Of a stretch of 64,000 nt of DNA, positions 28,277 through 37,809 are shown piece after piece. The notes beneath the pieces are model-generated. The model worked only from the letters and a program-made list of their open reading frames with translations, made no database searches and was not told the DNA's origin. Positions within the stretch are counted from its first letter, which is position 1; the number at the start of each line of letters is the position of its first letter. Both the position numbers and the translations under genes were made by a program. The stretch is from assembly GCF_018729455.1 (NCBI RefSeq), contig NZ_JAHHZF010000001.1, positions 186,001 through 250,000 of the forward strand, written 5' to 3'. This DNA is from Prosthecodimorpha staleyi. GTDB taxonomy: Bacteria > Pseudomonadota > Alphaproteobacteria > Rhizobiales > Ancalomicrobiaceae.

Positions 28277-29755
28277 ATGGACAAGCCGCAGGAGAGCAGG
28301 ACGACGGCGGCCTACGATCACGTCACGATGTTCGAACTCGCGCCGGTTTCGCTGTGGCTCGAGGACTATAGTGGTCTGCGGCGACTGTTCGATGCCTGGC
28401 GCGCGGCCGGAATTTCCGATCTGCGCGCCTATCTCGGCGAGGACCGGGCGCGGGTGCAGGCCTGTTCGGCGGAGATCCGGATCGTCGAGGTCAACCGCCG
28501 CACGCTTGACCTGTTCGGCGCCGCGGATCGCGACGATCTGATCCGCCATCTGCCTGTCGTCTTTCGCGACGAGATGCTGCTGACCCATATCGACGAGTTG
28601 GTCCAGCTCTGGTCCGGCGCGACCCGCTTCGGCGGCGACACGGTGAATTACCGGCTCGACGGCCGGCGTCTCGATGTCCATCTCCAGGGCACCATCCTGC
28701 CCGGGCACGAGGCGACCTGGGACCGCGTCCTGGTCGCGATCGAGGACATTTCCGAGCGCGAATATGCCCGCAAGCGGCAGGCCGCCAGCGAGGCCTACGC
28801 GCAGGGCCTGTTCGAGCATTCGCCGGTCTCGCTGTGGGTCGAGGATTTCAGCCGGATCAAGCAACTGCTCGACGGCCTGCGTCAGCGCGGCATTGCCGAC
28901 TTCCGCGTCTTCACCGACGTGCATCCCGAATTCGTCAACCAGTGCGCCGCCGAGATCCGCGTCATCGACGTGAACAAGCGTACGCTCGACCTGTTCGGGG
29001 CCGCCGACCGGGCGACGCTGCTGCGCCACCTGCCCGACATCTTTCGCGACGCCATGGTGCGGGATTTCCGCGAGCAGCTGATCCAGCTCTGGGACGGGCA
29101 CCTGTTCCACACCCGCGAGGTCGTGAACTACACGATCGAGGGCGTCGAGCTGCATCTGCTGCTGCAATTCTCCGTCCTGCCCGGCCACGAGCGGGACTGG
29201 TCGCTGGTCCAGATCGCGCTGACCGACATCACCGCGCGCAAGAAGGCCGAGGCCTATCTCGAATATCTCGGCCGCCACGACGTGCTGACGCAGCTCCTCA
29301 ACCGCGCGCATTATTCCGAAGAGATGAAGCGGCTGGAACGCAAGAAGCTGTTCCCGGTCTCGATCGTGATCGCCGATCTCAACGGGCTGAAGACCGCCAA
29401 CGACCGCCTGGGCCACGCCGCCGGCGACAGCCTCCTGCGGCGCGCCGGCGAGGTGCTGAACAAGGTCACCGAGGCGCCGGCCAGTGCCGCGCGCATCGGC
29501 GGCGACGAGTTCGCGCTTCTGCTGCCGTTCACGGACGAGCGCGGGACCGGGGAGATCATCAAGCAGATCCGCAACCTGGTCCAGTTGAACAACCAGTTCT
29601 ATCCCGGCCAGCCGCTCAGCTTCGCCATCGGCGCCGCGACGGCCATGCCGGGCGAAAGCCTGGAGCAGGCCGCGCGCCGGGCCGATCTCGCGATGTATGC
29701 CGACAAGCGTGCCCAGAAGCTGTCATCCGGCCCGCTCTGCGAAGCCGCCGAGTGA
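28277..29755 (+). CDS. Diguanylate cyclase with tandem duplicated PAS-like domains
   Basis: Cytosolic enzyme (492 aa) that makes cyclic di-GMP from two GTP. Two clearly homologous PAS-like sensor domains (about residues 18-165 and 180-325) share PVSLW(L/V)ED, AEIR, RTLDLFGAAD and LPGHE. The GGDEF domain (about 335-485) has the intact active-site motif GGDEF at 408-412 with RIGGDEFALLL. The usual RxxD product-inhibition site five residues before it is replaced by EAPA, so feedback inhibition by c-di-GMP should be lost. There is no membrane segment. AAGGGACG precedes the ATG. It stands alone between efflux and catabolic genes. What the PAS domains sense is unknown. Confidence 0.92.
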   Translation: MDKPQESRTTAAYDHVTMFELAPVSLWLEDYSGLRRLFDAWRAAGISDLRAYLGEDRARVQACSAEIRIVEVNRRTLDLFGAADRDDLIRHLPVVFRDEMLLTHIDELVQLWSGATRFGGDTVNYRLDGRRLDVHLQGTILPGHEATWDRVLVAIEDISEREYARKRQAASEAYAQGLFEHSPVSLWVEDFSRIKQLLDGLRQRGIADFRVFTDVHPEFVNQCAAEIRVIDVNKRTLDLFGAADRATLLRHLPDIFRDAMVRDFREQLIQLWDGHLFHTREVVNYTIEGVELHLLLQFSVLPGHERDWSLVQIALTDITARKKAEAYLEYLGRHDVLTQLLNRAHYSEEMKRLERKKLFPVSIVIADLNGLKTANDRLGHAAGDSLLRRAGEVLNKVTEAPASAARIGGDEFALLLPFTDERGTGEIIKQIRNLVQLNNQFYPGQPLSFAIGAATAMPGESLEQAARRADLAMYADKRAQKLSSGPLCEAAE

Positions 29756-29830
29756 AGCGGCGGGGACCGAGCCCCAGCCCTATCCGCCTCATTCGACGAC
29801 CGGCCGCGGGGTGACGGCCGGGTCTCCCGA

Positions 29831-31894
29831 TCAGGCCAGATCCTTGGCAATCCGCATGCCGTCGAACACGGCGGCGTGGATGTTGCGCGAGGCGACCGCA
29901 TCGCCGATGCGGTAGAGGCGGAAGCCCTCGCCGGTCGGCGTGGGCTGCGCCTGCCCGGCCGCGAAGGCCTTGTAGTCGACCGCGCCGCCATTCGACGACA
30001 GCGGCTTCAGCGCGAAATAGAGATCCTCCAGCGGCAGCGTGCCGTGCTCGACCACGATCTGGTCGGCCCGCTTCTCGACCAGCCCTCCGCCATATTCCTG
30101 CTCGAACACGCCGACGAGGCCGTTGCCGTCGCGCCGCACCGACCGCAGGCGCAGATTGAGCGTGGTCGCCACGCCATGCTTCGAGAAGGCCCGGAAATAG
30201 ACCGGATAGTTGGTGCCGCCGACCTCCGGTGCGAGCGTCCGCTCCGGCGTGACGATCTCCAGCCGCGCCCCGGCCTCGGCGATCGCCTCGGCCGCGGTCA
30301 TGCCCGGATGGTTGCCGTTGTCGTCATAGAGGATGACGGTCTCGGCCGGCTTGACCGTACCGGAGAGGATGTCCCAGGTGGTGGTCACCAGGTCGGCGCC
30401 GGAATCCAGGAAGTCGACATTGGGCAGGCCGCCAGTGGCGATGATCACCACTTCGGGGGCTTCCGCGGTCACATCTTCGGCTTCGGCATAGGTGTTGAAG
30501 CGGAAGGTGACGCCGTGCCGGGTGCATTGCTCCAGCCGCCAGTCGACGATGCCCTGGATCTCGCGCCGGCGCTTCAGGCCGGCGGCGACCCGGATCTGGC
30601 CGCCGGCCGCATCCGCGGCCTCGAACACCGTCACCTGATGACCGCGTGCCGCCGCCACCCAGGCCGCTTCAAGCCCGGCCGGGCCGGCGCCGACGACGAC
30701 CACCTTCAGCGCCCGCGGCGCCTTCTCGGTGATCTCGTGCGGGATAAAGCCCTCGCGGCCGGTCGCCGGATTGTGGATGCACAGCGCGTCGCCGCCGAAA
30801 TAGATGCGGTCGATGCAGTAGCCCATGCCGACGCAGGGCCGGATCTCGTTCTCGCGACCCTCCGCCACCTTCCGGCCGATATGCGGATCGGCGATATGGG
30901 CCCGCGTCATGCCGACCATGTCGAGCTTGCCGGAGGCGACCGCGTGGCGAGCCGTCGCCACGTCCTGGATGCGTGCGGCGTGGAAGACCGGGAACTTCGT
31001 CGTCTCGCGCACCGTCCCGGCGAAATCGAGATGCGGCGCCGAGCGGTAGCCCATGCCGGGGATGACGTGCGACAGCGCCTCGTCGGTGTCGATATGGCCG
31101 CGAATGACGTTGATGAAGTCGATCGTCCCGGAGTCCGCCAGCCGGCGCGCGATGGCGAGGCCGTCCTCCTGGCTGAGGCCGCGCTCCCAGTCCTCGTCGC
31201 AGACCATGCGGGTGCCGACGATGAAATCCGGCCCGACGCGCTCGCGCACCGCCTTCAGCACCTCCATGCCGAAGCGCATGCGGTTTTCCAGGCTGCCGCC
31301 ATACTGGTCGTCGCGGGTGTTGGTGGCCGGCGACCAGAACTGGTCGATCAGATGGCCGTACATCTCGAACTCGAAGCCGTCGAGGCCGCCCGCCTTCACC
31401 CGTTCGGCCGCATCGGCATAGTCGGCGATGATCCGGGCCAGATCCCAATCCTCGGCCGCCTTCGGGAAGGCCCGGTGGGCCGGCTCGCGCACCGGCGACG
31501 GCGCCACCACGGGCAGCCACCCCTCCTTGTTCCAGCCGGTGCGCCGGCCGAGATGGGTGATCTGGATCATCACCGCTGCGCCGGCCTCGTGCACGTCGTC
31601 ACTGAGCGCCTTCAGCCACGGCACCACCTCGTCCTTGTAGAGGAGGATGTTGCCGAAGGCCTGCGGGCTGTCATGGGAGACGACCGAGGAGCCGCCGATC
31701 ATGGTCAGCGCGATGCCGCCGCGCGCCTTCTCGGCGTGATAGCGCCGGTAGCGGTCCTTCGGCATGCCGTCTTCGGTGTAATAGGGCTCGTGCGCCGTCG
31801 ACATGAATCGGTTGCGCAGCGTCAGGTGCTTCAGGCGGAACGGCTGGAGCAACGGGTCTTTCGATGCCGTAGCGGACAGGACGGGCGCGTTCAT
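29831..31894 (-). CDS. DgcA/StcD-type flavin N-demethylase (OYE barrel + FAD/NAD domain)
   Basis: Trimethylamine-dehydrogenase-like flavoprotein (687 aa). The FMN barrel of the Old Yellow Enzyme type (about residues 15-345; QITHLGRRTG, DGFEFEMYGHLIDQFWSP, QYGGSLENRMRF) is followed by an iron-sulfur region and a pyridine-nucleotide-disulfide domain beginning VVVVGAGPAGLEAAW. The cluster ligands read Cys354-x2-Met357-x2-Cys360-x11-Cys372, so one of four usual cysteines is Met; I recall a non-Cys residue there in DgcA/StcD-like proteins too. Members demethylate dimethylglycine, N-methylproline or stachydrine and release formaldehyde. The ATG touches the stop of the GFA gene, so the two are translated together. 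The exact substrate is unknown. Confidence 0.88.
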   Translation of the reverse strand: MNAPVLSATASKDPLLQPFRLKHLTLRNRFMSTAHEPYYTEDGMPKDRYRRYHAEKARGGIALTMIGGSSVVSHDSPQAFGNILLYKDEVVPWLKALSDDVHEAGAAVMIQITHLGRRTGWNKEGWLPVVAPSPVREPAHRAFPKAAEDWDLARIIADYADAAERVKAGGLDGFEFEMYGHLIDQFWSPATNTRDDQYGGSLENRMRFGMEVLKAVRERVGPDFIVGTRMVCDEDWERGLSQEDGLAIARRLADSGTIDFINVIRGHIDTDEALSHVIPGMGYRSAPHLDFAGTVRETTKFPVFHAARIQDVATARHAVASGKLDMVGMTRAHIADPHIGRKVAEGRENEIRPCVGMGYCIDRIYFGGDALCIHNPATGREGFIPHEITEKAPRALKVVVVGAGPAGLEAAWVAAARGHQVTVFEAADAAGGQIRVAAGLKRRREIQGIVDWRLEQCTRHGVTFRFNTYAEAEDVTAEAPEVVIIATGGLPNVDFLDSGADLVTTTWDILSGTVKPAETVILYDDNGNHPGMTAAEAIAEAGARLEIVTPERTLAPEVGGTNYPVYFRAFSKHGVATTLNLRLRSVRRDGNGLVGVFEQEYGGGLVEKRADQIVVEHGTLPLEDLYFALKPLSSNGGAVDYKAFAAGQAQPTPTGEGFRLYRIGDAVASRNIHAAVFDGMRIAKDLA

Positions 31895-32329
31895 TCAATG
31901 CTCCGGCAGTTGTGGGACGGCTTCGGCGATGGCGTAGTAGTCGCCCGCAAAATCGCAATAGATGTGGCGCTCGATGCACAGGCCGGTCGGCCCGTCGAGC
32001 GTGCCGGCGGTGATCGAGACGCGCGCCTCGCCGGCCGGCTTCCAGAAGAGATTGCTGCCGCACCGATTGCAGAAGCCGCGCTCGGCCTTCTCGGAAGACC
32101 GAAACCAGGCGAGGCCGTCGGCGCGCGTCAGGGTGAAGCGGTCGAGCGGCACGGAGGTCATCGCCGCATAGTGGCCGCTGGTCTTGCGGCATTGGACGCA
32201 ATGGCACGCGACGACGGCCCGCAGCGGCGCCTTGGCCTCGTAGCGCACGGCACCGCACAGGCAGCCGCCGGACCGGATATCGTCGGGCCGCGCGTCCGGC
32301 TGTGCTTCGGATTGCGGTCCCGCACTCAT
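31895..32329 (-). CDS. GFA-family glutathione-dependent formaldehyde-activating-like protein
   Basis: Zinc protein (144 aa) of the GFA (Gfa/CENP-V) fold. Zinc-ligand motifs are GGCLCGAVRY, CHCVQCRKTSG and CNRCGSNLFW, in the standard order and spacing. Founding members promote the reaction of formaldehyde with glutathione to S-hydroxymethylglutathione, although most homologues are untested. The gene is wedged between a small Cys-rich protein (4-base ATGA overlap) and a demethylase that should release formaldehyde (stop and start adjacent). This context supports a formaldehyde-capture role. The start at 32329 is chosen because the frame upstream has only arginine-rich, non-homologous sequence. 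Confidence 0.88.
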   Translation of the reverse strand: MSAGPQSEAQPDARPDDIRSGGCLCGAVRYEAKAPLRAVVACHCVQCRKTSGHYAAMTSVPLDRFTLTRADGLAWFRSSEKAERGFCNRCGSNLFWKPAGEARVSITAGTLDGPTGLCIERHIYCDFAGDYYAIAEAVPQLPEH

Positions 32330-32607
32330 CGACAGGCCTCGCCGGCCCGTTCGAACGCAGGTTCCTGCGAATCGGTCGGCTTCGCCTGCGGCCCGTGGCC
32401 GAGCGCGGTCAGTTCCGCCGCGACGATCCGGATGCAGTCCGGACAGAGGCAATCGTCGAAGGGGCCGACGCCCGGAGGCAGGGGCACGGGCAGGCGGAAC
32501 GCCTCCTGGCCGCACCAGCAGCGCCCGCTGCCGTCGTTGCGGCATCCAAACTCCGCGCCACAGCGCGAGCAGGCGATCCTTCGAGACGCAGCGGCAGCAC
32601 TCGGCAT
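32326..32607 (-). CDS. Small Cys-rich CWC-type zinc protein
   Basis: Protein of 93 aa with two pairs of CxxC-like cysteines: ACSRCGAEFGC, GRCWCGQE and DCLCPDC. The order fits the Cys-rich CWC family, small proteins of unknown function in proteobacteria. It is first in the three-gene run and overlaps the GFA start by four bases (ATGA). The ATG at 32607 is preferred over one at 32631 since the Cys-rich core starts soon after. A zinc-binding or redox helper role is an inference. Confidence 0.7.
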   Translation of the reverse strand: MPSAAAASRRIACSRCGAEFGCRNDGSGRCWCGQEAFRLPVPLPPGVGPFDDCLCPDCIRIVAAELTALGHGPQAKPTDSQEPAFERAGEACR

Positions 32608-32735
32608 GGCCCCTCCCCGGTCGATTCCCACTGTCCGACCGGATGCCGCCGCCCGCTATCGAGAAGGCGACATCCCGCGGCGGAGCGTCGACGCGGATGG
32701 GAGGTCTGCGCCAGCCGGGTCACTGGCGCGGCCGA

Positions 32736-34892
32736 TCAGGCCGCGTCGAGATGGGCGAGGAAGCGGCGCAGGCCGTCCTGCAGGTCATTGGCCTGGCCGC
32801 CGAGCCGGCGGGCCTGGTCGACGACGCCGTCGGCGGCGCTCTCCGTCGAGACCACGGCCGCGCGGACCTCGCCGATATTGGAGGTGACGATGCCGGTCCG
32901 GCGCGAAGCCCCGCCGGCCGCCGTGGTGATCGCGCGCGTGGCCTCGGTCTGCTCCTCGACCGCCTCGGCGACCGAGCGCACCGCGCCACCGATATCGCCG
33001 ACCACCTGCCGGATGGTCTCGATCGCCTCGACCGCGTCGCCGGTCACCCGCCGCATGGCCGCAATCTGGCCGGTAATCTCCTCGGTCGCCTTGGCGGTCT
33101 GGCCGGCGAGCGTCTTGACCTCGGCGGCGACCACCGCGAAGCCGCGCCCGGCCTCCCCGGCCCGCGCAGCCTCGATGGTGGCGTTGAGCGCGAGCAGGTT
33201 GGTCTGACCCGCAATCCCCTGGATGATGTCGACCACGGTCCCGATCCGGTCCGCCGTATCCGACAGCGAGGCGACGATCGCATTGGTCGAGGCCGCCCGC
33301 CGGTCGGCCTCGCCGGCGACCGCACCCGACCGCGCGATCAGATCGGAGACGCGACTGAGCGAGCCGAACAGTTGCTCGGACGCCGAGGCGACGCTGCTCA
33401 CGTCATGGCTGGCGTCCTGGGAGGCTTCCGCGACGGTCGTCGACTGCGCGGCCGACCGGCGCGCCAGCGTCGCCATGGCGCCGGCAGCGGTCTCCAGATC
33501 GACGGCCGCACGACCGACCGATTCGGCAACCCCGCCGACCCGGGCTTCGAATTCCCGGGCGAGCCGCGTCGTCGATTCGCGCCGCTCGCGGTCGCGCGTC
33601 TGGCGTTCGGCCTCCGCGGCGCGGCCGCGTTCCAGAGCCTGCTGCTCGGTCGAGGTCTTGATGGTTTCGACGGCACGCGCGATCTCGCCGATCTCGTCCC
33701 GGCGCGATCGGCCCTGGATCTCGGCGGCCAGATCGCCGCTGGCAATCGCCTTCAGGGCACCGGTCAGGCGCAGGATCGGCCGGGTGATGCCGAGCGCAAC
33801 CAGGATGCCGATCAGAACCGTCGCGCCAAGGATGCCGGCGCCGGCCAGCCCCATCGTCCGGCTGATCTGGTCGGCGGCCGCTTGAGCCTCGGCGACGGAT
33901 TTCTCCGCCACGATGGTCCAGGTCGCCCCGAACATGCCGACCTCTGCAGTGCGGGCGAGTCGAGCTTCGCCTCCCGCAACGTAGCGCAGTGTTCCGGAGG
34001 CGGTCGAGAAATCTGCCGGCAATCCGAGTTCGGCGGCCGCCAGGCCGGCGGTGGGTTTGCCGGCCAGCGGCGCATCGGAGCGCAGAACGCCGTCGGCACC
34101 GACCGCGAAGGTCTGCCCGGTCTCGCCGAGCCCCTTCCGCTCGGAGAGCACCCGGTCGAAGATCGACGGAGTCAGGCGGACGACGACATAGCCGGCACGG
34201 ACATTGGCCTGCGCCTCGCCCATGGCGACATTCGCCTTCTTGACCACGGCCCGGCCGATGAAGGCCGACGGCAGTCCGTCGCCGCCCGGCGCATAGGGGG
34301 CGAAATCCTGGAACACGGCCTTGTCGTCCGCGGCGCTCTTCAGCGCGGCGAAGACGCGGGCCAGCCCGGTGCCGGCCAGGCTCCGATCGGCAACATCGAG
34401 ACCGAACTCGCCGGCCTTGGTCACCGAATAGACCACGCGGCCGTCCTTGTTCAGGAACAAGATGTCGGCATAGCGGCCGGTGCGGGTCAGCTGCTGCGCG
34501 GCGCCGTGCATCTTGGCGTGGCGGACGCCGTAGACCTTGCCGAGCTTGGCGCCGTCCCGCGCGATGCGCTCGGCTACGGGCCCTTCCGTGAAATGCGCCC
34601 GGACGACATCGAAATCCGGTTTGCCGGGCACCAGATTCTCGTCGAGATCGACCAGGCTGCCGCCGATCAGGCGGTCCGCCACCATGGCGGCCGTGTCGAT
34701 GTCGATCCGCTCGGCGACCAGGGCCAGGCTCAGTTCGCGCGCCGTGGCCGCCTGCGCCAATCGCTCGGAGGCCTCCTCTTCGAGCGCGTTGCGCGCGCCC
34801 GACCAACCAATCCCGCCCATGACCGCCGCGCTTGCGACAGCCAGAGCCACGAGCGCGAAAGGAAGCCGGACGCGAAGCGAAGCGAGCATCAT
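32736..34892 (-). CDS. Methyl-accepting chemotaxis protein with large periplasmic sensor
   Basis: Chemoreceptor of 718 aa. Membrane helix 1 (about 9-30; [20 protein letters not shown]), a periplasmic Cache-like sensor of about 330 residues ([38 protein letters not shown]), helix 2 ([18 protein letters not shown]), HAMP ([20 protein letters not shown]) and a signalling coiled coil follow. The tip [18 protein letters not shown] is conserved. The sensor size fits a double-Cache domain. The ATG at 34892 follows AGGAC; a GTG at 34937 is a weaker alternative. It sits between two flavoprotein genes for N-methylated amine breakdown, so it may sense a quaternary amine, as McpX does in Sinorhizobium meliloti. 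That ligand idea is inference. Confidence 0.92.
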   Translation of the reverse strand: MMLASLRVRLPFALVALAVASAAVMGGIGWSGARNALEEEASERLAQAATARELSLALVAERIDIDTAAMVADRLIGGSLVDLDENLVPGKPDFDVVRAHFTEGPVAERIARDGAKLGKVYGVRHAKMHGAAQQLTRTGRYADILFLNKDGRVVYSVTKAGEFGLDVADRSLAGTGLARVFAALKSAADDKAVFQDFAPYAPGGDGLPSAFIGRAVVKKANVAMGEAQANVRAGYVVVRLTPSIFDRVLSERKGLGETGQTFAVGADGVLRSDAPLAGKPTAGLAAAELGLPADFSTASGTLRYVAGGEARLARTAEVGMFGATWTIVAEKSVAEAQAAADQISRTMGLAGAGILGATVLIGILVALGITRPILRLTGALKAIASGDLAAEIQGRSRRDEIGEIARAVETIKTSTEQQALERGRAAEAERQTRDRERRESTTRLAREFEARVGGVAESVGRAAVDLETAAGAMATLARRSAAQSTTVAEASQDASHDVSSVASASEQLFGSLSRVSDLIARSGAVAGEADRRAASTNAIVASLSDTADRIGTVVDIIQGIAGQTNLLALNATIEAARAGEAGRGFAVVAAEVKTLAGQTAKATEEITGQIAAMRRVTGDAVEAIETIRQVVGDIGGAVRSVAEAVEEQTEATRAITTAAGGASRRTGIVTSNIGEVRAAVVSTESAADGVVDQARRLGGQANDLQDGLRRFLAHLDAA

Positions 34893-34991
34893 CGGGATGT
34901 CCTGAGTAACGATTGGATGGCAAGACGATGTCGCCACCTTCTCAACCGGTTCAGGGTAAGTGATGATGCTCTAATATTGTCCTTACGGAAT

Positions 34992-35004
34992 GTTATGGCA
35001 TAAC
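34992..35004. promoter_or_regulatory. 13-bp palindrome upstream of the second chemoreceptor
   Basis: GTTATG-G-CATAAC is a perfect palindrome about 100 bases before the chemoreceptor ATG. It is preceded on the coding side by TTCCGTAAGGA (complement of 34979-34989), similar to the sequence before the other chemoreceptor. It lies in the 149-bp gap after the flavoprotein gene. Confidence 0.35.
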
Positions 35005-35041
35005 AGCCGCTATGCCGCGGATTGTCGCAGCGGACTCAAGC

Positions 35042-37465
35042 TCACATCCGCATCCGGCTGCCCTTCGGATCGAACAGCGGCTCGGACAGCAGGCGCGCCG
35101 GCCGGCGCTCGCCGATGATCTCGATCTCATAAGCCGCAGCCGGATCGGAAGCCCCCGCCTCGACATAGCCGAGCGCCACCGAAACCCCCGAGGCATGGGC
35201 GTAGCCGCCCGAGGTGACCCAACCGATCACCTTGCCGTCGCGCCAGATCGGTTCGTCGCCGATCACGTCGGCATCGAGCGCATCGACCACGAAGGCACCG
35301 AGCAGCCGCTCCGGTCCCTTGTCGCGGGCCGCCATCAGCGCGTCGCGGCCGATATAGCCGGTCTTCTGGGTCGAGACGAAGCGCTCCAGCCGCGCCTCCC
35401 AAGGCGTGTAGATCGGCCGGTATTCGCGCGACCAGGAGCCGAAGCTCTTCTCCAGCCGGAGCGAGTTCAGCGCCCGGGCACCGAAGGGCCGAAGGCCAAG
35501 ATCGGTGCCGTTGGCGATGAGCAGGTCGAGCAGCGCGCGCTGGTGTTCCGGCTTGACCCAGAGCTCGTAGCCGAGATCGCCCGTATAGGTGACCCGGCCG
35601 ACCAGAGCCGGCAGCGTGCCGAGATCGAATTCGGCGACATCCATGAACCGGAAGGCCTCCGCCGAAACGTCACGCCGGGCGATCCGGGCCATCAGCTCAC
35701 GCGATTTCGGCCCGGCGATCTGGAAACCGGTGAGACCGAGGCCGAGCGAACGGACGGAAACGCCGGCCGGCACCTCGGCCAGGAACCAGCGCATGTGGTA
35801 GGCCTCCGCGAGGCTCGATCCGAAGATCATGAAGCGCTCGTCGGAAAGCCGGGCAACTGTGAAGTCGCCGATCAGGCGGCCGGCCGGATTCAACATCGGC
35901 GTCAGCACCATGCGCCCGGTCGCCGGCAGGCGGTTCGGCAGCAGCCGGTCGAGGAAGGCCTCGGCACCGGCGCCGGTCACCTCGTATTTGGCGAAGTTGG
36001 AGATCTCCAGGAGGCCGACCGCCTCGCGCACGGCCCGGCATTCGGCGCCGACATGGACGAAGTCGTTGGAGCGCCGGAACGAGAAGTCGTCCTTCGCCTC
36101 CTCGGGCGACGGCGCGAACCAGAGCGCATGTTCCAGCCCGCACAGATCGCCCATGACGGCATTCATGCCGACGAGACGGTCATAGACCGGCGTCGTCCGG
36201 AACGGTCGCGCCGCCGGCAGTTCTTCGTTCGGGAAGCGGATGCGGAAGCGGCGGGAATAGTTCTCGCGCACCTTGGCGTTGGTGTGGCCGAGCGTGGTCC
36301 AGTCGCCATAGCGGGCGACATCCATGCCGAACACGTCGAAGCCCGGATCGCCGTCGACGATCCAGTTCGACAGCGCCAGCCCGACGCCGCCGCCCTGGCT
36401 GAACCCGGCCATCACCCCGCAGGCGACCCAGTAGTTCTGCACGCCCCGGATCGGGCCGACCAGCGGATTGCCATCGGGTGCGAAGGTGAAGGGCCCGTTG
36501 ATGATCCGGCGGATGCCGGCCCGGGCATAGGCCGGGAAGTGCTCGAAGCCGACCTCGAGCGAGGGAGCGATGCGGTCGAGGTCCGGTTCCAGGAGGTTCT
36601 GGCCGAAATCCCACGGCGTCGCCGTCTCGCTCCACGGCTTGCAGGCCTTCTCGTAGGTGCCGAGCAGCATGCCGCCGCGCTCCTGGCGGGTGTAGATCTC
36701 GCCCTCGAAATCGAGCGCGGTGATCACCTCCTTGCCGGTCGCGGCGTTGATCTCGGCGACCTCCGGCATGTCCTCGGTCAGGAGATACATGTGCTCCATG
36801 GCCAGGATCGGCAGTTCGAGCCCGATCATGCGCCCGCATTCGCGCGCCCACAGGCCGCCGGCATTGACCACGTGCTCGGCATGGACGGTGCCCTGCTCGG
36901 TGATCACGTCCCAGGTGCCGTCGGCACGCTGGCGGGTGTCGATCACCCGGTTGCGCAGCACGATCTCGGCGCCGTTGATCTTGGCCGATTTGGCATAGGC
37001 GTGGGTGGTGCCGTAGGGGTCGAGATGGCCCTCGAACGGGTCGTACATGGCGCCGACGAACTTAGCCTCGTCGATCAGCGGCATCAGCCGCTTGGCCTCC
37101 GCGGCTGAGATGATCTCGGTGTGCATGCCGAGATAGCGGCCCCGGGCATGAGCCATCTTGAGCCATTCCATGCGCTCGCGCGTGCCGGCGAGCATGACGC
37201 CGCCGGTCAGGTGCAGCCCGCAGGACTGGCCGGAGATCGCCTCGATCTCCTTGTAGAGCTCGACCGTGTATTGCTGCAGCTTGGCGACGTTCGGATCGCC
37301 GTTCAGCGTGTGGAAGCCGCCGGCCGCGTGCCAGGTCGAGCCGGCGGTCAGTTCCGCCCGCTCGATCAGCATGACGTCCGTCCAGCCGCGCTTGGTCAGG
37401 TGATAGAGCACCGAGCAGCCGACCACACCACCGCCGATGATGACAACACGGGTCGAGGATTTCAT
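35042..37465 (-). CDS. Dimethylglycine/sarcosine dehydrogenase-like flavoprotein with GcvT domain
   Basis: Protein of 807 aa. The FAD amine-oxidoreductase half starts RVVIIGGGVVGCSVLYHLTKRG and has AGSTWHAAGGF; His46 matches the covalent-FAD histidine of dimethylglycine and sarcosine dehydrogenases. A linker (about residues 370-425) and a GcvT-like folate-binding half (about 430-800; SFRRSNDFVHVGAE, GDLGYELWVKPEH) follow. In these enzymes methyl groups are removed oxidatively and transferred to tetrahydrofolate as methylene-THF. GGAG lies eight bases before the chosen ATG. It lies downstream of a divergent HicA-type gene and upstream of the chemoreceptor. The substrate is one of the N-methyl amines; which one is not decidable here. 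Confidence 0.9.
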   Translation of the reverse strand: MKSSTRVVIIGGGVVGCSVLYHLTKRGWTDVMLIERAELTAGSTWHAAGGFHTLNGDPNVAKLQQYTVELYKEIEAISGQSCGLHLTGGVMLAGTRERMEWLKMAHARGRYLGMHTEIISAAEAKRLMPLIDEAKFVGAMYDPFEGHLDPYGTTHAYAKSAKINGAEIVLRNRVIDTRQRADGTWDVITEQGTVHAEHVVNAGGLWARECGRMIGLELPILAMEHMYLLTEDMPEVAEINAATGKEVITALDFEGEIYTRQERGGMLLGTYEKACKPWSETATPWDFGQNLLEPDLDRIAPSLEVGFEHFPAYARAGIRRIINGPFTFAPDGNPLVGPIRGVQNYWVACGVMAGFSQGGGVGLALSNWIVDGDPGFDVFGMDVARYGDWTTLGHTNAKVRENYSRRFRIRFPNEELPAARPFRTTPVYDRLVGMNAVMGDLCGLEHALWFAPSPEEAKDDFSFRRSNDFVHVGAECRAVREAVGLLEISNFAKYEVTGAGAEAFLDRLLPNRLPATGRMVLTPMLNPAGRLIGDFTVARLSDERFMIFGSSLAEAYHMRWFLAEVPAGVSVRSLGLGLTGFQIAGPKSRELMARIARRDVSAEAFRFMDVAEFDLGTLPALVGRVTYTGDLGYELWVKPEHQRALLDLLIANGTDLGLRPFGARALNSLRLEKSFGSWSREYRPIYTPWEARLERFVSTQKTGYIGRDALMAARDKGPERLLGAFVVDALDADVIGDEPIWRDGKVIGWVTSGGYAHASGVSVALGYVEAGASDPAAAYEIEIIGERRPARLLSEPLFDPKGSRMRM

Positions 37466-37578
37466 GGTCTTGGCTCCGAATTGCATCTCAGGGTAGAAGT
37501 TATCGAGCACGGGATAGTCGGCGCACGGCCAGGACTTGCCATACGGTCTTGCGCAAATATATACACAAGAGCGACGCA

Positions 37579-37776
37579 ATGCCGTCGATCGAACGCGACC
37601 TGCGCCGGATTCGGCAACGCCTGCTGGAAGAAGGCTGGACCATCGTGCGGCAGGACGGTCCCCACGACGTGTTCCGGCATCCGGAGCGCAAGGGTGTCGT
37701 GGTGGTTCCGCGCCATCGGGGCGAACTGGCCACCGGCACGGCGCGTTCGATTGCACAACAGGCCGGCTGGCTGTGA
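37579..37776 (+). CDS. hicA: HicA-type mRNA interferase toxin
   Basis: Small double-stranded-RNA-binding-fold toxin (65 aa) of the HicA family, predicted to cleave mRNA when free. The core is GWTIVRQDGPHDVFRHP, with the catalytic histidine at residue 29, and VVVVPRHRGELATGTARSI matches the family's C-terminal half. The ATG at 37579 is chosen over an upstream start at 37549. The gene is followed by its antitoxin after 33 bases. It is divergent from the dimethylglycine-dehydrogenase-like gene with 113 bp between them. Toxicity is inferred from family. Confidence 0.85.
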   Translation: MPSIERDLRRIRQRLLEEGWTIVRQDGPHDVFRHPERKGVVVVPRHRGELATGTARSIAQQAGWL

Positions 37777-37809
37777 TTTGACTGCCGTAGCGGCGACCTG
37801 GAGGGTCCC

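Noticed and set aside
29876-32887. 1003-codon plus-strand open frame over the demethylase operon
   Set aside because: Antisense shadow of the flavoprotein, GFA and CWC genes; no recognisable domain.
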